A model generated the notes under the pieces. It saw nothing but the letters and a program-made list of their open reading frames with translations. It did no database searches and was not told the DNA's origin. From positions 62,001-126,000 of the forward strand of contig JBFWPN010000005.1 in NCBI GenBank assembly GCA_050249955.1: DNA of 64,000 nt. Reading direction: 5' to 3'. The DNA comes from CAVVIG01 sp050249955. Its GTDB lineage: Bacteria > Acidobacteriota > Vicinamibacteria > Vicinamibacterales > CAVVIG01. Shown here piece by piece: positions 16,938 through 25,219 of this stretch. Position 1 is the first letter of the stretch. Each line of letters starts with the position of its first letter. A program made the translations under genes and the position numbers.

Positions 16938-17741
16938 CTATTCGAGCGATGACAGCGTCTTTGTGGCCTCAGTCGTGCTCCAGACATCGCTGGCGATGAG
17001 GCGGAAGTTCACGTACGCCGCCTCATAGCCATCGAAGCCTGGAAGTTTTGCGGCGGCCGTCGCGTCGGTCACCACCACCACCTCGAAACCCTGCTCGATC
17101 AGCTCGCGCATGTGGGATTCGGTGCAGAGATTGGCCGACATGCCGGCGAGCACGACCTGACTGATGCCGGCCTTCCGAAGCTGCAGCACGAGATCGTTCG
17201 TCTCCGGTCCGAAGACCTTGTGCGGGCTCGCGACGACCGTTCGGCCGTCGTTCAGGTAAGGCTTGTAGCGAGCCAGCCAGTCGGCTCCCGATCCCTCGAA
17301 TGCTTCGCCGGTGAGCGGCCCTTTGCGATCGAACATGCCGATGTTGTGCATCAGCACTTCGAGGGCGCCGCTGAACTTCCAGCGGTGATCGTGCGGGTAG
17401 TAGTAGTGCGGGCTCACGAAGACCGGCACATCGGCGGCCTTCGCGGCCTTGAGCAGCCGCTCGATGTTCTCGACGGTGCCGTTCTCTTTGACGCTTTCGC
17501 CGACGACGCCCCAGGCCACGCCCTGAGGGCTGAGGAAGTCGTTCTGAGGATCGGTGACGAGCAGGCCGACACGGCCCTTGACCGGAGTCATGCCGGGACG
17601 CGGCACGGGCACGTCCGCCCTGGGGCCGCGGAAGTGCGGAACGGTGGGAGTGGCGCGCTGGGCGCTGGCGTGGGAGGACATGGCCAGGCTCGTCACGACG
17701 AGCGTCAGGGCGGCCATCGACGAACGGGTGCGGTGAGTCAC
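16938..17741 (-). CDS. exported isochorismatase-like cysteine hydrolase
   Basis: The 267-residue product starts with a signal peptide (cleavage near SHASAQ) and carries the cysteine hydrolase triad of the isochorismatase superfamily: Asp in LLVTDPQNDF, Lys in SPHKVFGP and Cys in GMSANLCTESHM. GTG at 17741 has GGAAAC upstream and gives the signal peptide directly; a longer in-frame leader is less likely. Reactions in the superfamily range from nicotinamidase to carbamoyl hydrolysis, so the substrate is open. Confidence 0.85.
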   Translation of the reverse strand: MTHRTRSSMAALTLVVTSLAMSSHASAQRATPTVPHFRGPRADVPVPRPGMTPVKGRVGLLVTDPQNDFLSPQGVAWGVVGESVKENGTVENIERLLKAAKAADVPVFVSPHYYYPHDHRWKFSGALEVLMHNIGMFDRKGPLTGEAFEGSGADWLARYKPYLNDGRTVVASPHKVFGPETNDLVLQLRKAGISQVVLAGMSANLCTESHMRELIEQGFEVVVVTDATAAAKLPGFDGYEAAYVNFRLIASDVWSTTEATKTLSSLE

Positions 17742-17801
17742 GATAGTTTCCTTTGACTGATGAGGGCGATTGGCTTGCGAGGCGCGCGGTGCCATGTGTC
17801 G

Positions 17802-18371
17802 TCAGGCCGTGATCTCGGCCGTGGCCGCGCAGCCGGCGCCGGGCGCAACGGCCGGAAAGTCGACCGGCGTGCCGGCGACGTGATTGACGTAGTTGCTGAA
17901 GATGTTCTGGACGACGTTGGCGATCGTTTCGATGACATCCGCATCGTCGAGGCCGGCAAGCCGGGCTCGCTCGATGTCGGCGTCCGGCAGGGCGCCGCGT
18001 TTCACGACGATGGCGCGTGCGAGCGTGAGAATCGCGTCCGTGCGGATGTCGCTGGCCCGGGCGGCTCGGGCTTGTGCCAGGGCTTCGTCGGATAGTCCCA
18101 ACTTGCGACCGATGAACGTGTGGGCGCTCAGGCAGTACTCGCACTGATTGCACTCGGCGACCGTGAGCGCGATTTGTTCGCGCAGGGCGCCGGAGAAGCG
18201 GCCACCGGCGAGCGCGGCGCCAACGCCGAGGTAGCTCTCGAGGGCAGTCGGCGCCTGGGCGAGGACGCGAAAGAGATTGGGCACGGCGCCCACCTTGGCC
18301 TTGACACCATCCAGCAGCGTCTTGGCCTGACCGCTGGCCACCGCGGGATCGACAGGAACGATACGATTCAT
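17802..18371 (-). CDS. carboxymuconolactone-decarboxylase/AhpD-family protein
   Basis: The 189-residue protein has the AhpD-like motif ECNQCEYCLSAHTFIGRKLG near residues 75-94 and the NYVNHVAGTPVDFP end shared with uncharacterised peroxidase-related members. ATG at 18371 is preferred over one four codons upstream because GGAG lies eight bases before it. It is the first gene of the minus-strand set controlled from the divergent region with the sigma-54 activator. Confidence 0.88.
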   Translation of the reverse strand: MNRIVPVDPAVASGQAKTLLDGVKAKVGAVPNLFRVLAQAPTALESYLGVGAALAGGRFSGALREQIALTVAECNQCEYCLSAHTFIGRKLGLSDEALAQARAARASDIRTDAILTLARAIVVKRGALPDADIERARLAGLDDADVIETIANVVQNIFSNYVNHVAGTPVDFPAVAPGAGCAATAEITA

Positions 18372-18437
18372 GAGAGTCTCCATCCTTGGCTCGCATCACG
18401 AGCCGCCGCGACGTCATGTCGCGTTGGGTAGACACTC

Positions 18438-18453
18438 ATCAAGTCGGCTGCCA
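18438..18453 (-). promoter_or_regulatory. candidate sigma-54 (-24/-12) promoter
   Basis: On the minus strand the sequence TGGCAGCCGACTTGAT matches the sigma-54 pattern TGGCACG-N4-TTGCW at the -24 block and TTG of the -12 block; the last C is A. It would place the transcript start about 55 nt before the 18371 start codon. A sigma-54 activator gene is divergent and an inverted repeat lies about 100 nt upstream, which supports the reading. Confidence 0.45.
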
Positions 18454-18537
18454 GGACGGCCACGTTTCACAAATGAATGATGGATAAGGTGTTAGTTCGA
18501 TATTCATGCGTGGTGCTGCCGCTTCGAGATATCATCG

Positions 18538-18578
18538 GCTACGAAATTTGGTTGTCGTTCGCGATCTGTTTTCGTAGC
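18538..18578. promoter_or_regulatory. inverted repeat, candidate activator-binding site (UAS)
   Basis: Perfect 9-bp arms GCTACGAAA (18538-18546) and TTTCGTAGC (18570-18578) are 32 bp apart centre to centre, three helical turns. They sit directly upstream of the sigma-54 activator gene and about 100 bp upstream of the candidate -24/-12 promoter. That is a typical place for enhancer-type sites. Confidence 0.5.
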
Positions 18579-18585
18579 TGACCTC

Positions 18586-20166
18586 ATGAACACATTGCAG
18601 TTGCCAGAGGTGATGGTGGCCATCGCCGGGGCGCAGAACCTAGCCGCCGTACTGCGGGCGACGGCAGACGGGATTGCGGCGTGTCCCAACTCGGCCCTGG
18701 TCAGAATCTGGCTGCGTGAGCCGTACGCGCGGTGTCCCGTGTGCTCAGGCTCCGACGCGGGCGCCCCGGGGGAGGCGCTCCACCTCGTGACGAGCGCCGG
18801 GGGCTCGCGAGATCCGTCGGCCGACTACGCCCGTATCAGCGGTGCCTTCCACGTCATGCGGATGGGGGATCGAAAGATTGGCCGCGTGGCGGCAACTGGC
18901 GAGGCGCTGCTCATTGCGGGCATCCGGGGCGACGAAGAGTGGATTGCCGACCACGACTGGGTCGAACGGGAGGCGGTCCGATCGATGGCGGCGCAGCCGC
19001 TGGTCCATGGAGGCCAGACATTGGGTGTCCTAGCGCTCTTCGATCGGGGAATGCTGGATGATGAAGCCTTCCGGTGGCTGAGGATTTTCGCTGACTACGC
19101 CGCCGTCAGCATCGTCAAGGCGAGGGCCTTCGAGGAGGTCGAGGCGCTGCGCGAGCAACTGGAACTGGAGAACTCGTACCTGCGTGAAGAGGTCACGTCA
19201 GCGCTCGGCATCGGCGACTTCGTCGGCGAGAGTCATGGGCTGCAGAAGGTCCTGCGCCAGGTTCAGCTCGTGGCATCCACTGACGCCGCAGTCCTCGTCA
19301 CCGGCGAGAGTGGCACGGGGAAGGAGTTGGTCGCCCGCGCAATTCACGAGCAAAGCCCGCGAGCGAAGCGCCCGCTGATCAAGGTCAATTGCGGCGCTGT
19401 GCCTGAGGGGCTCTTCGAAAGCGAATTTTTCGGGCACGTGCGGGGCGCCTTCACGGGCGCCTCAGCCGACCGTCAGGGCCGGTTCGAACTGGCCGACCGC
19501 GGCACGTTGCTGCTCGACGAAATCGGTGAAATCCCACTCCCGATGCAGGCCAAGCTCCTGCGGGTGCTGCAGGAGCAGGAATTCGAGCGCGTCGGCGACA
19601 CACGGACGCGCCGGGTCGACGTCAGAATCATTGCCGCTACCAATCGAAACCTGCGTGACGAGGTGGATCAGGGCCGCTTCCGCCAGGATCTCTACTACCG
19701 ACTCAGCGTGTTTCCCATCGAGATTCCACCCCTCCGCGAGCGGCGCGGTGATGTTCCGGGTCTTATCCTCTACTTCGTTCGTCAGGCCGCCCGACGGCTG
19801 AACCGCCCGGTCCCCCGCGTGACCCAAGCGACGCTGACCCATCTGGCCGCGCGCGAGTGGCCAGGCAATATCCGCGAGTTACAGAACCTGGTGGAGCGGG
19901 CGGTTATCTTGTGGCAAGGTGGCCCCCTGCAGTTCCCTGACGCCGCCGCAGAGCGGAGCGTCGAACGTGTGCGACCGGCCGGCGAAGCCCGGCTACTGAC
20001 GCGGTCAGCCCTGCGGCAACTCGAGCGCGACAGCGTGCTCGAGGCCCTCCGGCGCGCAGACGGGCGGATCTTCGGGCCGGACGGCGCGGCCGAACTGCTC
20101 GACGTGAAGCCGACGACCCTCGTGTCGAAGATACGGGCGCTCGGCATCGACCGGCGCCGACGCTGA
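18586..20166 (+). CDS. sigma-54-dependent transcriptional activator with GAF sensor
   Basis: The 526-residue regulator has an N-terminal GAF-type domain (about 15-185), a short coiled linker, an AAA+ domain (about 205-430) with Walker A GESGTGKE, the sigma-54 contact loop GAFTGA and Walker B LLLDEIGE, and a C-terminal Fis-type helix-turn-helix (about 480-524). The layout resembles NorR/FhlA-type activators. Cysteines in the GAF region (RCPVCSG) could take part in sensing. It is divergent from the 14-18.4 kb gene set, its probable target. Confidence 0.92.
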   Translation: MNTLQLPEVMVAIAGAQNLAAVLRATADGIAACPNSALVRIWLREPYARCPVCSGSDAGAPGEALHLVTSAGGSRDPSADYARISGAFHVMRMGDRKIGRVAATGEALLIAGIRGDEEWIADHDWVEREAVRSMAAQPLVHGGQTLGVLALFDRGMLDDEAFRWLRIFADYAAVSIVKARAFEEVEALREQLELENSYLREEVTSALGIGDFVGESHGLQKVLRQVQLVASTDAAVLVTGESGTGKELVARAIHEQSPRAKRPLIKVNCGAVPEGLFESEFFGHVRGAFTGASADRQGRFELADRGTLLLDEIGEIPLPMQAKLLRVLQEQEFERVGDTRTRRVDVRIIAATNRNLRDEVDQGRFRQDLYYRLSVFPIEIPPLRERRGDVPGLILYFVRQAARRLNRPVPRVTQATLTHLAAREWPGNIRELQNLVERAVILWQGGPLQFPDAAAERSVERVRPAGEARLLTRSALRQLERDSVLEALRRADGRIFGPDGAAELLDVKPTTLVSKIRALGIDRRRR

Positions 20167-20198
20167 CAAGACGGGAGTGCTTCGGGTCAGCGACGGCC

Positions 20199-21890
20199 CT
20201 ACCCCGCGCAACACGACAGCCGACTCAGGTCCTTGGTGAATGTCTGCGCCGCCAGCTTCAGCCCCTCGACCATGGTGAGATACGGGAACAGCTGATCGGC
20301 CAGGTCGTGCACGGTCATCTTGGCGCGGATGGCCAGAGCAGCTGCCTGGATGACCTCGCCCGCTTCTGGTGCGACGATTTGCACGCCCAGCAACCGGCCC
20401 GTGCCCGCCTCAGCGACGAGCTTGATGAATCCGCGCGTGTCGAAATTGACGAGCGCCCGCGGCAGGGCGTCTAGCGGCAACGTGCGGCTGTCGGTCTCGA
20501 TGTTCCGATTGTGCGCCTCGGCTTCGGACAGCCCCACCGTCGCCACTTGCGGGTCGGTGAAGACCACCGCCGGCATCGTGGTCAGATCGAGTGTGGTGTC
20601 CCCGCCCGTCATGTTGATCGCGGCTATGGTGCCTCCAGCTGCGGCCACATAGACGTACTGTGGTCGATCGGTGCAGTCGCCGGTAGCGTAGATATTCGGC
20701 GCGCTCGTACGCATGTGATCGTCGACCACGATCGCGCCGCTCGCGTCGAGTGCGACGCCGACCGCGTCCAGATCGAGGCTCCGCGTGTTCGGCGTCCGAC
20801 CGGTGGCTGCCAGAAGCCTATTGGCTCGCACCTCGCCGTGATTGGTGACCAGCGTGAATTCGTCTTCGGTGAACGACACGGCGGAGGCCTGCGTGTGCAG
20901 CAGCACCGTGATGCCCTCGGCGCGAAAGGCCCCGGTGACCGCCTCGCCGATGGCCGGATCTTCGCGAACGAAGAGCGTGCGGCGGGCCAGGAGGGTCACG
21001 GCGCTGCCGAGCCGCGCGAACGCCTGGGCGAGCTCCACCGCGACCACCGACGACCCGATCACCGCGAGTCGCGGCGGGACGCTGTCGCTGGCGAGCGCCT
21101 CGGTCGAGGTCCAGTACGGCGTCTCCTTCAGACCACGCATCGGCGGGAGTGCGGCGCTCGCGCCGGTTGCGATTAGGCACCGGTCGAACCGAACCAACTG
21201 CTCTCCGCCCTCGGTCAACGTCACGATGAGCGCATGTTCGTTCGCGAAGCGCGCCTCGCCGTGCACGACCGTGATGGCCGGTATCCCAGCGAGGATCCCC
21301 TCGTACTTGGCGTGGCGCAGTTCCTCGACGCGGCCCTGCTGTTGCGCACGCAGGCGTAGCCGGTCGACGACCGCCGGCACGGCCGAGAGGCCGATATCGA
21401 ACGGGCTGACGCGCCGCAGGTGTGCGATGTGGGCCGCGCGGATCAGGATCTTGGATGGCACACAGCCGACGTTTATGCAGGTGCCCCCGACGACGCCCCG
21501 CTCGATCAGCGTGACCGTCGCCCCGAGTTCGGCCGCCTTCAGTGCTGCTGCCATCGCCCCACCGCCACTGCCGATGACCGCAATCCGCAGCGGGGAGCCA
21601 TGCGGCCGCAGATGTGAGTCCGCCTCCTGGACCAGGCGCGAACCTGGTATCTCTTTCGCGGGGACGGCGGCCGGCGCACCGGCTTTTGGTGTCAGGCCGT
21701 AACCGGCGGCCTGCACGGCAGCGGTGAGCGGCTCAGGATCGAAGGCCGTGGTGCCGACCACGCGAGCCGTCCGCTGCGAGTAGGAGACCTCTGCCGCCCG
21801 AACTCCGGGCACGCTCAGGAGGGCCTTGCATACGTGGCCGGCACACGCGTCACAGGTCATGCCCGTGATGTCGAACTCTTGCGTATTCAC
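20199..21890 (-). CDS. merA: mercuric reductase MerA
   Basis: The 563-residue flavoprotein has an N-terminal heavy-metal-associated domain (GMTCDAC near residue 10), FAD-binding GSGGGAMAAALKAAELGA, the redox pair GTCINVGCVPSK, an NAD-binding block (LAVIGSSVVAVELAQAFARLG) and the C-terminal vicinal cysteines SCCAG needed for Hg(II) handling. It reduces Hg(II) to Hg(0) with NADPH. GTG at 21890 has GGAG upstream; another GTG nine codons earlier is possible. It ends the merT-merP-(merF)-merA operon. Confidence 0.95.
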   Translation of the reverse strand: MNTQEFDITGMTCDACAGHVCKALLSVPGVRAAEVSYSQRTARVVGTTAFDPEPLTAAVQAAGYGLTPKAGAPAAVPAKEIPGSRLVQEADSHLRPHGSPLRIAVIGSGGGAMAAALKAAELGATVTLIERGVVGGTCINVGCVPSKILIRAAHIAHLRRVSPFDIGLSAVPAVVDRLRLRAQQQGRVEELRHAKYEGILAGIPAITVVHGEARFANEHALIVTLTEGGEQLVRFDRCLIATGASAALPPMRGLKETPYWTSTEALASDSVPPRLAVIGSSVVAVELAQAFARLGSAVTLLARRTLFVREDPAIGEAVTGAFRAEGITVLLHTQASAVSFTEDEFTLVTNHGEVRANRLLAATGRTPNTRSLDLDAVGVALDASGAIVVDDHMRTSAPNIYATGDCTDRPQYVYVAAAGGTIAAINMTGGDTTLDLTTMPAVVFTDPQVATVGLSEAEAHNRNIETDSRTLPLDALPRALVNFDTRGFIKLVAEAGTGRLLGVQIVAPEAGEVIQAAALAIRAKMTVHDLADQLFPYLTMVEGLKLAAQTFTKDLSRLSCCAG

Positions 21891-22047
21891 AGGGGACTCC
21901 AAACGGATTGGCTTCACCAGCGCCGGGCGTGACGCAGCAAGCGTCTGCGGCGCGCCGGCGCCTCAGCGCGTAGAGCGGTGTGGCGCAGCAGAGTGCGTCC
22001 ACGACGGTCCCGGCGACACCGGTTCTCAGCAGGGTGCGGTTGTTCAT
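21850..22047 (-). pseudogene. merF: internally deleted merF remnant
   Basis: The 65-residue frame begins like MerF (MNNRTLLRTGVAGTVVDALCCATP) and then jumps to the MerF C-terminal pattern (LYALRRRRAADACC). The roughly 35 residues that form the rest of helix 1, the loop and helix 2 in full-length MerF (about 80 aa) are missing. Both vicinal cysteine pairs remain. The frame then runs on past the usual end and overlaps the start of merA. It cannot form the normal two-helix mercury transporter, so I call it a decayed gene; merT should supply transport. Confidence 0.75.
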
Positions 22048-22053
22048 GGCTGG

Positions 22054-22335
22054 CTACTTCTGCTTCACGGTCGAGGGGTAGCCTGCATCCTTCGTGGCGG
22101 TGGTCAGCGACGCAACGGTGGTCTTCGCGTCGTCGAACGTCACAATCGCCTGCAGCTTGTCCAGATCCACGTCGACCTTGGCGACGCCGGCAACCTTGGT
22201 GAGCGCCTTCTTCACGGTGATCGGGCAGGTCGCGCACGTCATCCCCGGGACGGCGAGCGTGACGACCTTGGGCGCGGCCCAGGCGGGACTGGCGAGGAGC
22301 AACAGGGTGGTGGCAACAGCCAGCAGCATTCTCAT
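22054..22335 (-). CDS. merP: periplasmic mercury-binding protein MerP
   Basis: A 93-residue protein with a signal peptide (cleavage near SPAWA) and one heavy-metal-associated domain with VPGMTCATCPITVKKAL; the two cysteines bind Hg(II) and pass it to MerT. ATG at 22335 has GGAA upstream. It lies between merT and the merF remnant. Confidence 0.95.
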   Translation of the reverse strand: MRMLLAVATTLLLLASPAWAAPKVVTLAVPGMTCATCPITVKKALTKVAGVAKVDVDLDKLQAIVTFDDAKTTVASLTTATKDAGYPSTVKQK

Positions 22336-22381
22336 GATGGGTTCCTTCCTTGTGTGGCGTGTGGCGGTCGTGTGTCGAGCC

Positions 22382-22774
22382 TCAGTAGAACAACGGAGCA
22401 ACGAACGGAAAGCTGACGGCAACGAGAATCAGCACGGCGACCAACCCGAACATGGCCTTGTAGGTCGTGCGCACCTGCGGGATTGCGCAGACTTCGCCTG
22501 GCGTGCAGGCCACGGCTGGGCGGAAGATCTGCCGGTAGGCGGAGAACAGGGCCACCACGGCGACGACGATGAAGTACGGCCGGTACGGCTCGAGCGCAGT
22601 CAGGTTGCCAATCCAGGCCCCGCTGAATCCAAGAAGTAGCAGCAAAAGCGGGCCAAGGCAGCATGTCGACGCCAGAATGGCCGCGAGGCCGCCCGCATAC
22701 AGGGCGCGGCGACCGGTCGCCGGCGGGGAGACTCGAGACGACGATGTACGGGACTCGTTTGCACCTGTTCGCAT
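22382..22774 (-). CDS. merT: mercuric ion transporter MerT
   Basis: The 130-residue membrane protein has three predicted helices. Helix 1 carries the vicinal cysteines (LASTCCLGPLLLLLLGFSG), and the cytoplasmic loop has the second pair (CTPGEVC). This is the standard MerT layout. It is the first gene after the mer promoter. Confidence 0.95.
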   Translation of the reverse strand: MRTGANESRTSSSRVSPPATGRRALYAGGLAAILASTCCLGPLLLLLLGFSGAWIGNLTALEPYRPYFIVVAVVALFSAYRQIFRPAVACTPGEVCAIPQVRTTYKAMFGLVAVLILVAVSFPFVAPLFY

Positions 22775-22783
22775 GGCAGATTA

Positions 22784-22814
22784 AGCTTCGGACCGTACTT
22801 ATGTACGGAGTCAA
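22784..22814 (-). promoter_or_regulatory. mer promoter and MerR operator
   Basis: On the minus strand TTGACT (22814-22809) and a -10-like GAAGCT (22789-22784) are 19 bp apart, the long spacer typical of MerR-controlled promoters. The spacer holds the palindrome CCGTAC-ATAA-GTACGG, nearly identical to the classical mer operator. It lies between merT and the divergent merR. Confidence 0.92.
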
Positions 22815-22819
22815 GAGAA

Positions 22820-23227
22820 ATGAATAGTCATCCGCGGAGCCTGACGATCGGAGCCCTCGCGGCCACGGCCGGGGTCCACGTTGAAACGATCCGCTTCTAT
22901 CAGCGCAAAGGATTGCTCTCGGAGCCGGGGCGCGCCTACGGCACGGTCCGTCGATACGGGGAATCTGACGTAGCCCGCGTCAAGTTCGTGAAATCCGCCC
23001 AGCGGCTCGGGTTCAGCCTCGAAGAGATCGGCGGGCTGCTGACCCTGGACGACGGGACTCACTGTAAGGAGGCCCGCGCACTCGCCGAGCAGAAGCTGGA
23101 GGATGTGCGCGCGAAGCTTGATGACCTCCAGCGAATTGAGTCGGTGCTGACGCGGTTGGTCGATCGCTGTTCCGCGGGCAGGGGCACGATCAGCTGCCCG
23201 CTAATCGCGGCGCTGCACGCACACTGA
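22820..23227 (+). CDS. merR: mercury-responsive regulator MerR
   Basis: A 135-residue MerR-family protein with N-terminal winged helix (TIGALAATAGVHVETIRFYQRKGLL) and the three mercury-binding cysteines: HCKEA in the dimerisation helix, then RCSAG and SCPLI in the C-terminal loop. It represses without Hg(II) and activates with it by twisting the 19-bp spacer promoter of the divergent merT operon. Confidence 0.95.
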   Translation: MNSHPRSLTIGALAATAGVHVETIRFYQRKGLLSEPGRAYGTVRRYGESDVARVKFVKSAQRLGFSLEEIGGLLTLDDGTHCKEARALAEQKLEDVRAKLDDLQRIESVLTRLVDRCSAGRGTISCPLIAALHAH

Positions 23228-23274
23228 AGGCCCTGAGCCCAGCGTCCGCCTGCCGGACTGCCGACTGCGCGTTG

Positions 23275-23544
23275 TCACCGTGCCGGCGGTGTCGCAGGCA
23301 CGCCGTCCACCAGCGCCGCGAGCGCCTCCGGAGGCGGCACTTCGTAGATCGCTCTTCCGCCATCGATGACGATAGCGGGCGTGGCAGTCAGCCGATAATG
23401 CCGTGCCAATCCGACGGTGATGGCGACGTCGCGCTCGACCAGCGTCACGTCCGACCGCTCCATGGCGAATTGCCGGACGCGCTGCTGGGCCTCCGGACAG
23501 TCGGGACAGTGTTCGCTGTAGAACAGTTGCAGGAGATGGTTCAT
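23275..23544 (-). CDS. small glutaredoxin/thioredoxin-like protein
   Basis: An 89-residue thioredoxin-fold protein with the motif YSEHCPDCPEAQQ (CPDC) near residue 10 and TATPAIVID as the cis-Pro loop. ATG at 23544 overlaps the stop of the upstream membrane-protein gene (ATGA), so the two are co-translated. Its place beside the mer operon suggests thiol or metal stress, but that is inference. Confidence 0.75.
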   Translation of the reverse strand: MNHLLQLFYSEHCPDCPEAQQRVRQFAMERSDVTLVERDVAITVGLARHYRLTATPAIVIDGGRAIYEVPPPEALAALVDGVPATPPAR

Positions 23545-24083
23545 CGTGACCTCTGGCAGGTCCGCCCGACGCAGAGGCCGCGAGCCAGGCACCCATACAC
23601 CGATCCGACGATGCTTCCGTACACCAGATGGGCGAGGAGGCTGACGAGCGCGCCGTCCACGCCCAGGCGGACGGACAAGACTCCTGGCGCAGGCAGGGAC
23701 ATTGTCCCGACCGCCGCCGCGACGCTCCCGGTCGCCGGCACCGCGATCGCTTGGGCAAAGGCCCAGATTGCCCCGCCAAACACAAGCCCGTTGCGCAGCG
23801 GATGTTCCGTGAGGCGCGGCTCGATGTGGCGGGCAAACAGCCACGCGTACGCGAAGCCCACGACGAGGTGCAGCGACAACCCCAGGCCGATGGCAGACGT
23901 CGGCGTCGTGACGAAGATGCGGGCGATCCAAAGGGGCGCATCGACCTGGCGCGTGCCCACCAGGGGTGCCAGATACATGATCGTCGTCATACCCAGGGTG
24001 CCCAACAGGCCGGACGCAACGATGACGGCTGTATCGGAGCGAATGACGGGAGAGTGCTCGACGGTGGTGGAGAGCAGTTGCAT
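23541..24083 (-). CDS. polytopic membrane protein of unknown function
   Basis: The 180-residue protein has about four to five hydrophobic segments (VIVASGLLGTLGMTTIMYLA, SAIGLGLSLHLVVGFAYAWL, NGLVFGGAIWAFAQAIA, LVSLLAHLVYGSIVGSVYG). No named family is recognised with confidence. ATG at 24083 has AGAGG upstream. It is coupled to the CPDC thioredoxin-like gene. Confidence 0.7.
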   Translation of the reverse strand: MQLLSTTVEHSPVIRSDTAVIVASGLLGTLGMTTIMYLAPLVGTRQVDAPLWIARIFVTTPTSAIGLGLSLHLVVGFAYAWLFARHIEPRLTEHPLRNGLVFGGAIWAFAQAIAVPATGSVAAAVGTMSLPAPGVLSVRLGVDGALVSLLAHLVYGSIVGSVYGCLARGLCVGRTCQRSR

Positions 24084-24141
24084 GACGACCTCTGTAATTG
24101 AGTCGGCGCGCTGGTGCGCCCAGGTGGATGACCGGAAGAAC

Positions 24142-24178
24142 GGGACGGCCGGCCTCGTATACCGAGGTCCGGCGTCCC
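24142..24178 (-). terminator. probable terminator after the outer-membrane protein gene
   Basis: Arms GGGACG (24142-24147) and CGTCCC (24173-24178) enclose a further CCGG/CCTCG stem with one bulged base and a 5-nt loop. On the minus strand it follows the 24200 stop by about 20 nt and is trailed by GTTCTTCC, a weak T-rich end. Confidence 0.6.
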
Positions 24179-24199
24179 GAACAGCTCGAGTCCGACCCA

Positions 24200-24811
24200 T
24201 CAGGGCAGAAGGTTGAGCACGATGCCGGCCGAGACGCGATGCCCGTATCGGTTGTCGCGTCCGAAGAAGGCCGGTGCGTCATCCTGGCTGCGAGTGGCCA
24301 GGAACCGATAGTCCGCTCGCAGGCCCCAGCGTTCGCTCAGGTAGTACTTCACTCCGCCACCGACGTTGCCGGTCAGGAATGTGGTGGTGTCGTTCACACC
24401 GAGAGCCTGACGTGAGAACAGGGTCAGACCCCCGATTCCGCCTGTCGCGTATGGGACGAACGCGCGGCGATTACCCAAGGGATACACGACGGCGTTGCCC
24501 GTGTAGCCGAAGAAATTCGGCGACCGACTCGAGCGGGCCCCCTCGGCGAGATTCAATCGCTGATCGACCCCGAGCGACCCGCCGGCATCAGCCTCGACGC
24601 CGAGGTAGCGAGTGAGGTTGTAGGTGAATGTGCCGCCGATCGCGTAGTTGCTGAAGTCGCTTTCGCCGGTCGTGTCGGTGAACACGATGCCGCCGCCCGG
24701 ATAGGCCGTGAGTTCGGCACGTCCGGATCCGACGGCGCGCTCCTGCGCGGTAGCCGTTGTTGCCGTCAGCGCGAGTCCCGTCACGATGATGATGCCGATG
24801 ATGCGATTCAT
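24200..24811 (-). CDS. small outer-membrane beta-barrel protein (OmpA/OMP_b-brl type)
   Basis: A 203-residue protein with a signal peptide (cleavage near TTATAQE) and eight-strand barrel-like alternation: YAIGGTFTYNLTRYLGVEADAGG, FVPYATGGIGGLTLF, GGGVKYYLSERWGLRADYRF, and VSAGIVLNLLP at the end. ATG at 24811 has GGAGGACATC upstream. Function is likely structural or unknown. Confidence 0.82.
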   Translation of the reverse strand: MNRIIGIIIVTGLALTATTATAQERAVGSGRAELTAYPGGGIVFTDTTGESDFSNYAIGGTFTYNLTRYLGVEADAGGSLGVDQRLNLAEGARSSRSPNFFGYTGNAVVYPLGNRRAFVPYATGGIGGLTLFSRQALGVNDTTTFLTGNVGGGVKYYLSERWGLRADYRFLATRSQDDAPAFFGRDNRYGHRVSAGIVLNLLP

Positions 24812-24985
24812 GATGTCCTCCGTCTTGCTGCGCGGGTTGCGCAACTGATTCATGGAGTGGAGTCCATCAGCGCCTGCTGTCGTTACGGCGGTGTGAGATG
24901 TCTGTGAGCGAGGTTACTTGCGGGTGCAGCGGTCGGGGCGGGCCTGACGGCCGATGCGGTTCAGCCGTCAGGTGTGGGGGAGGGG

Positions 24986-25216
24986 TCAGGGCTTCCAGGA
25001 CCGGAAGCGTTCGAGCAGTTCCGGATCCATTGCCGGTGGAGGCACCTCGGCCTGTCCCAGGCCGATGGCGCTGACGGTGGTCTTCATCTGTCGCAGATAC
25101 GTTCGACAGTGCTGGCAGAAGCCGACATGGAGTTCGAACCGGACGCGGTCGTACAGCGACAGATGGCCTTCCAGGTACTCGGTCACGAGTTCAGTCAGTT
25201 CTTTGCAGGTCAGCAC
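24986..25216 (-). CDS. small soluble zinc anti-sigma factor
   Basis: The 76-residue protein carries H-x3-C-x2-C (HVGFCQHC near residue 30) of zinc-containing anti-sigma domains plus an upstream Cys (LTCKEL). No transmembrane helix follows, so it is cytoplasmic. It starts 3 nt after the stop of the ECF sigma gene and should be its regulator. Confidence 0.85.
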   Translation of the reverse strand: MLTCKELTELVTEYLEGHLSLYDRVRFELHVGFCQHCRTYLRQMKTTVSAIGLGQAEVPPPAMDPELLERFRSWKP

Positions 25217-25219
25217 GGT

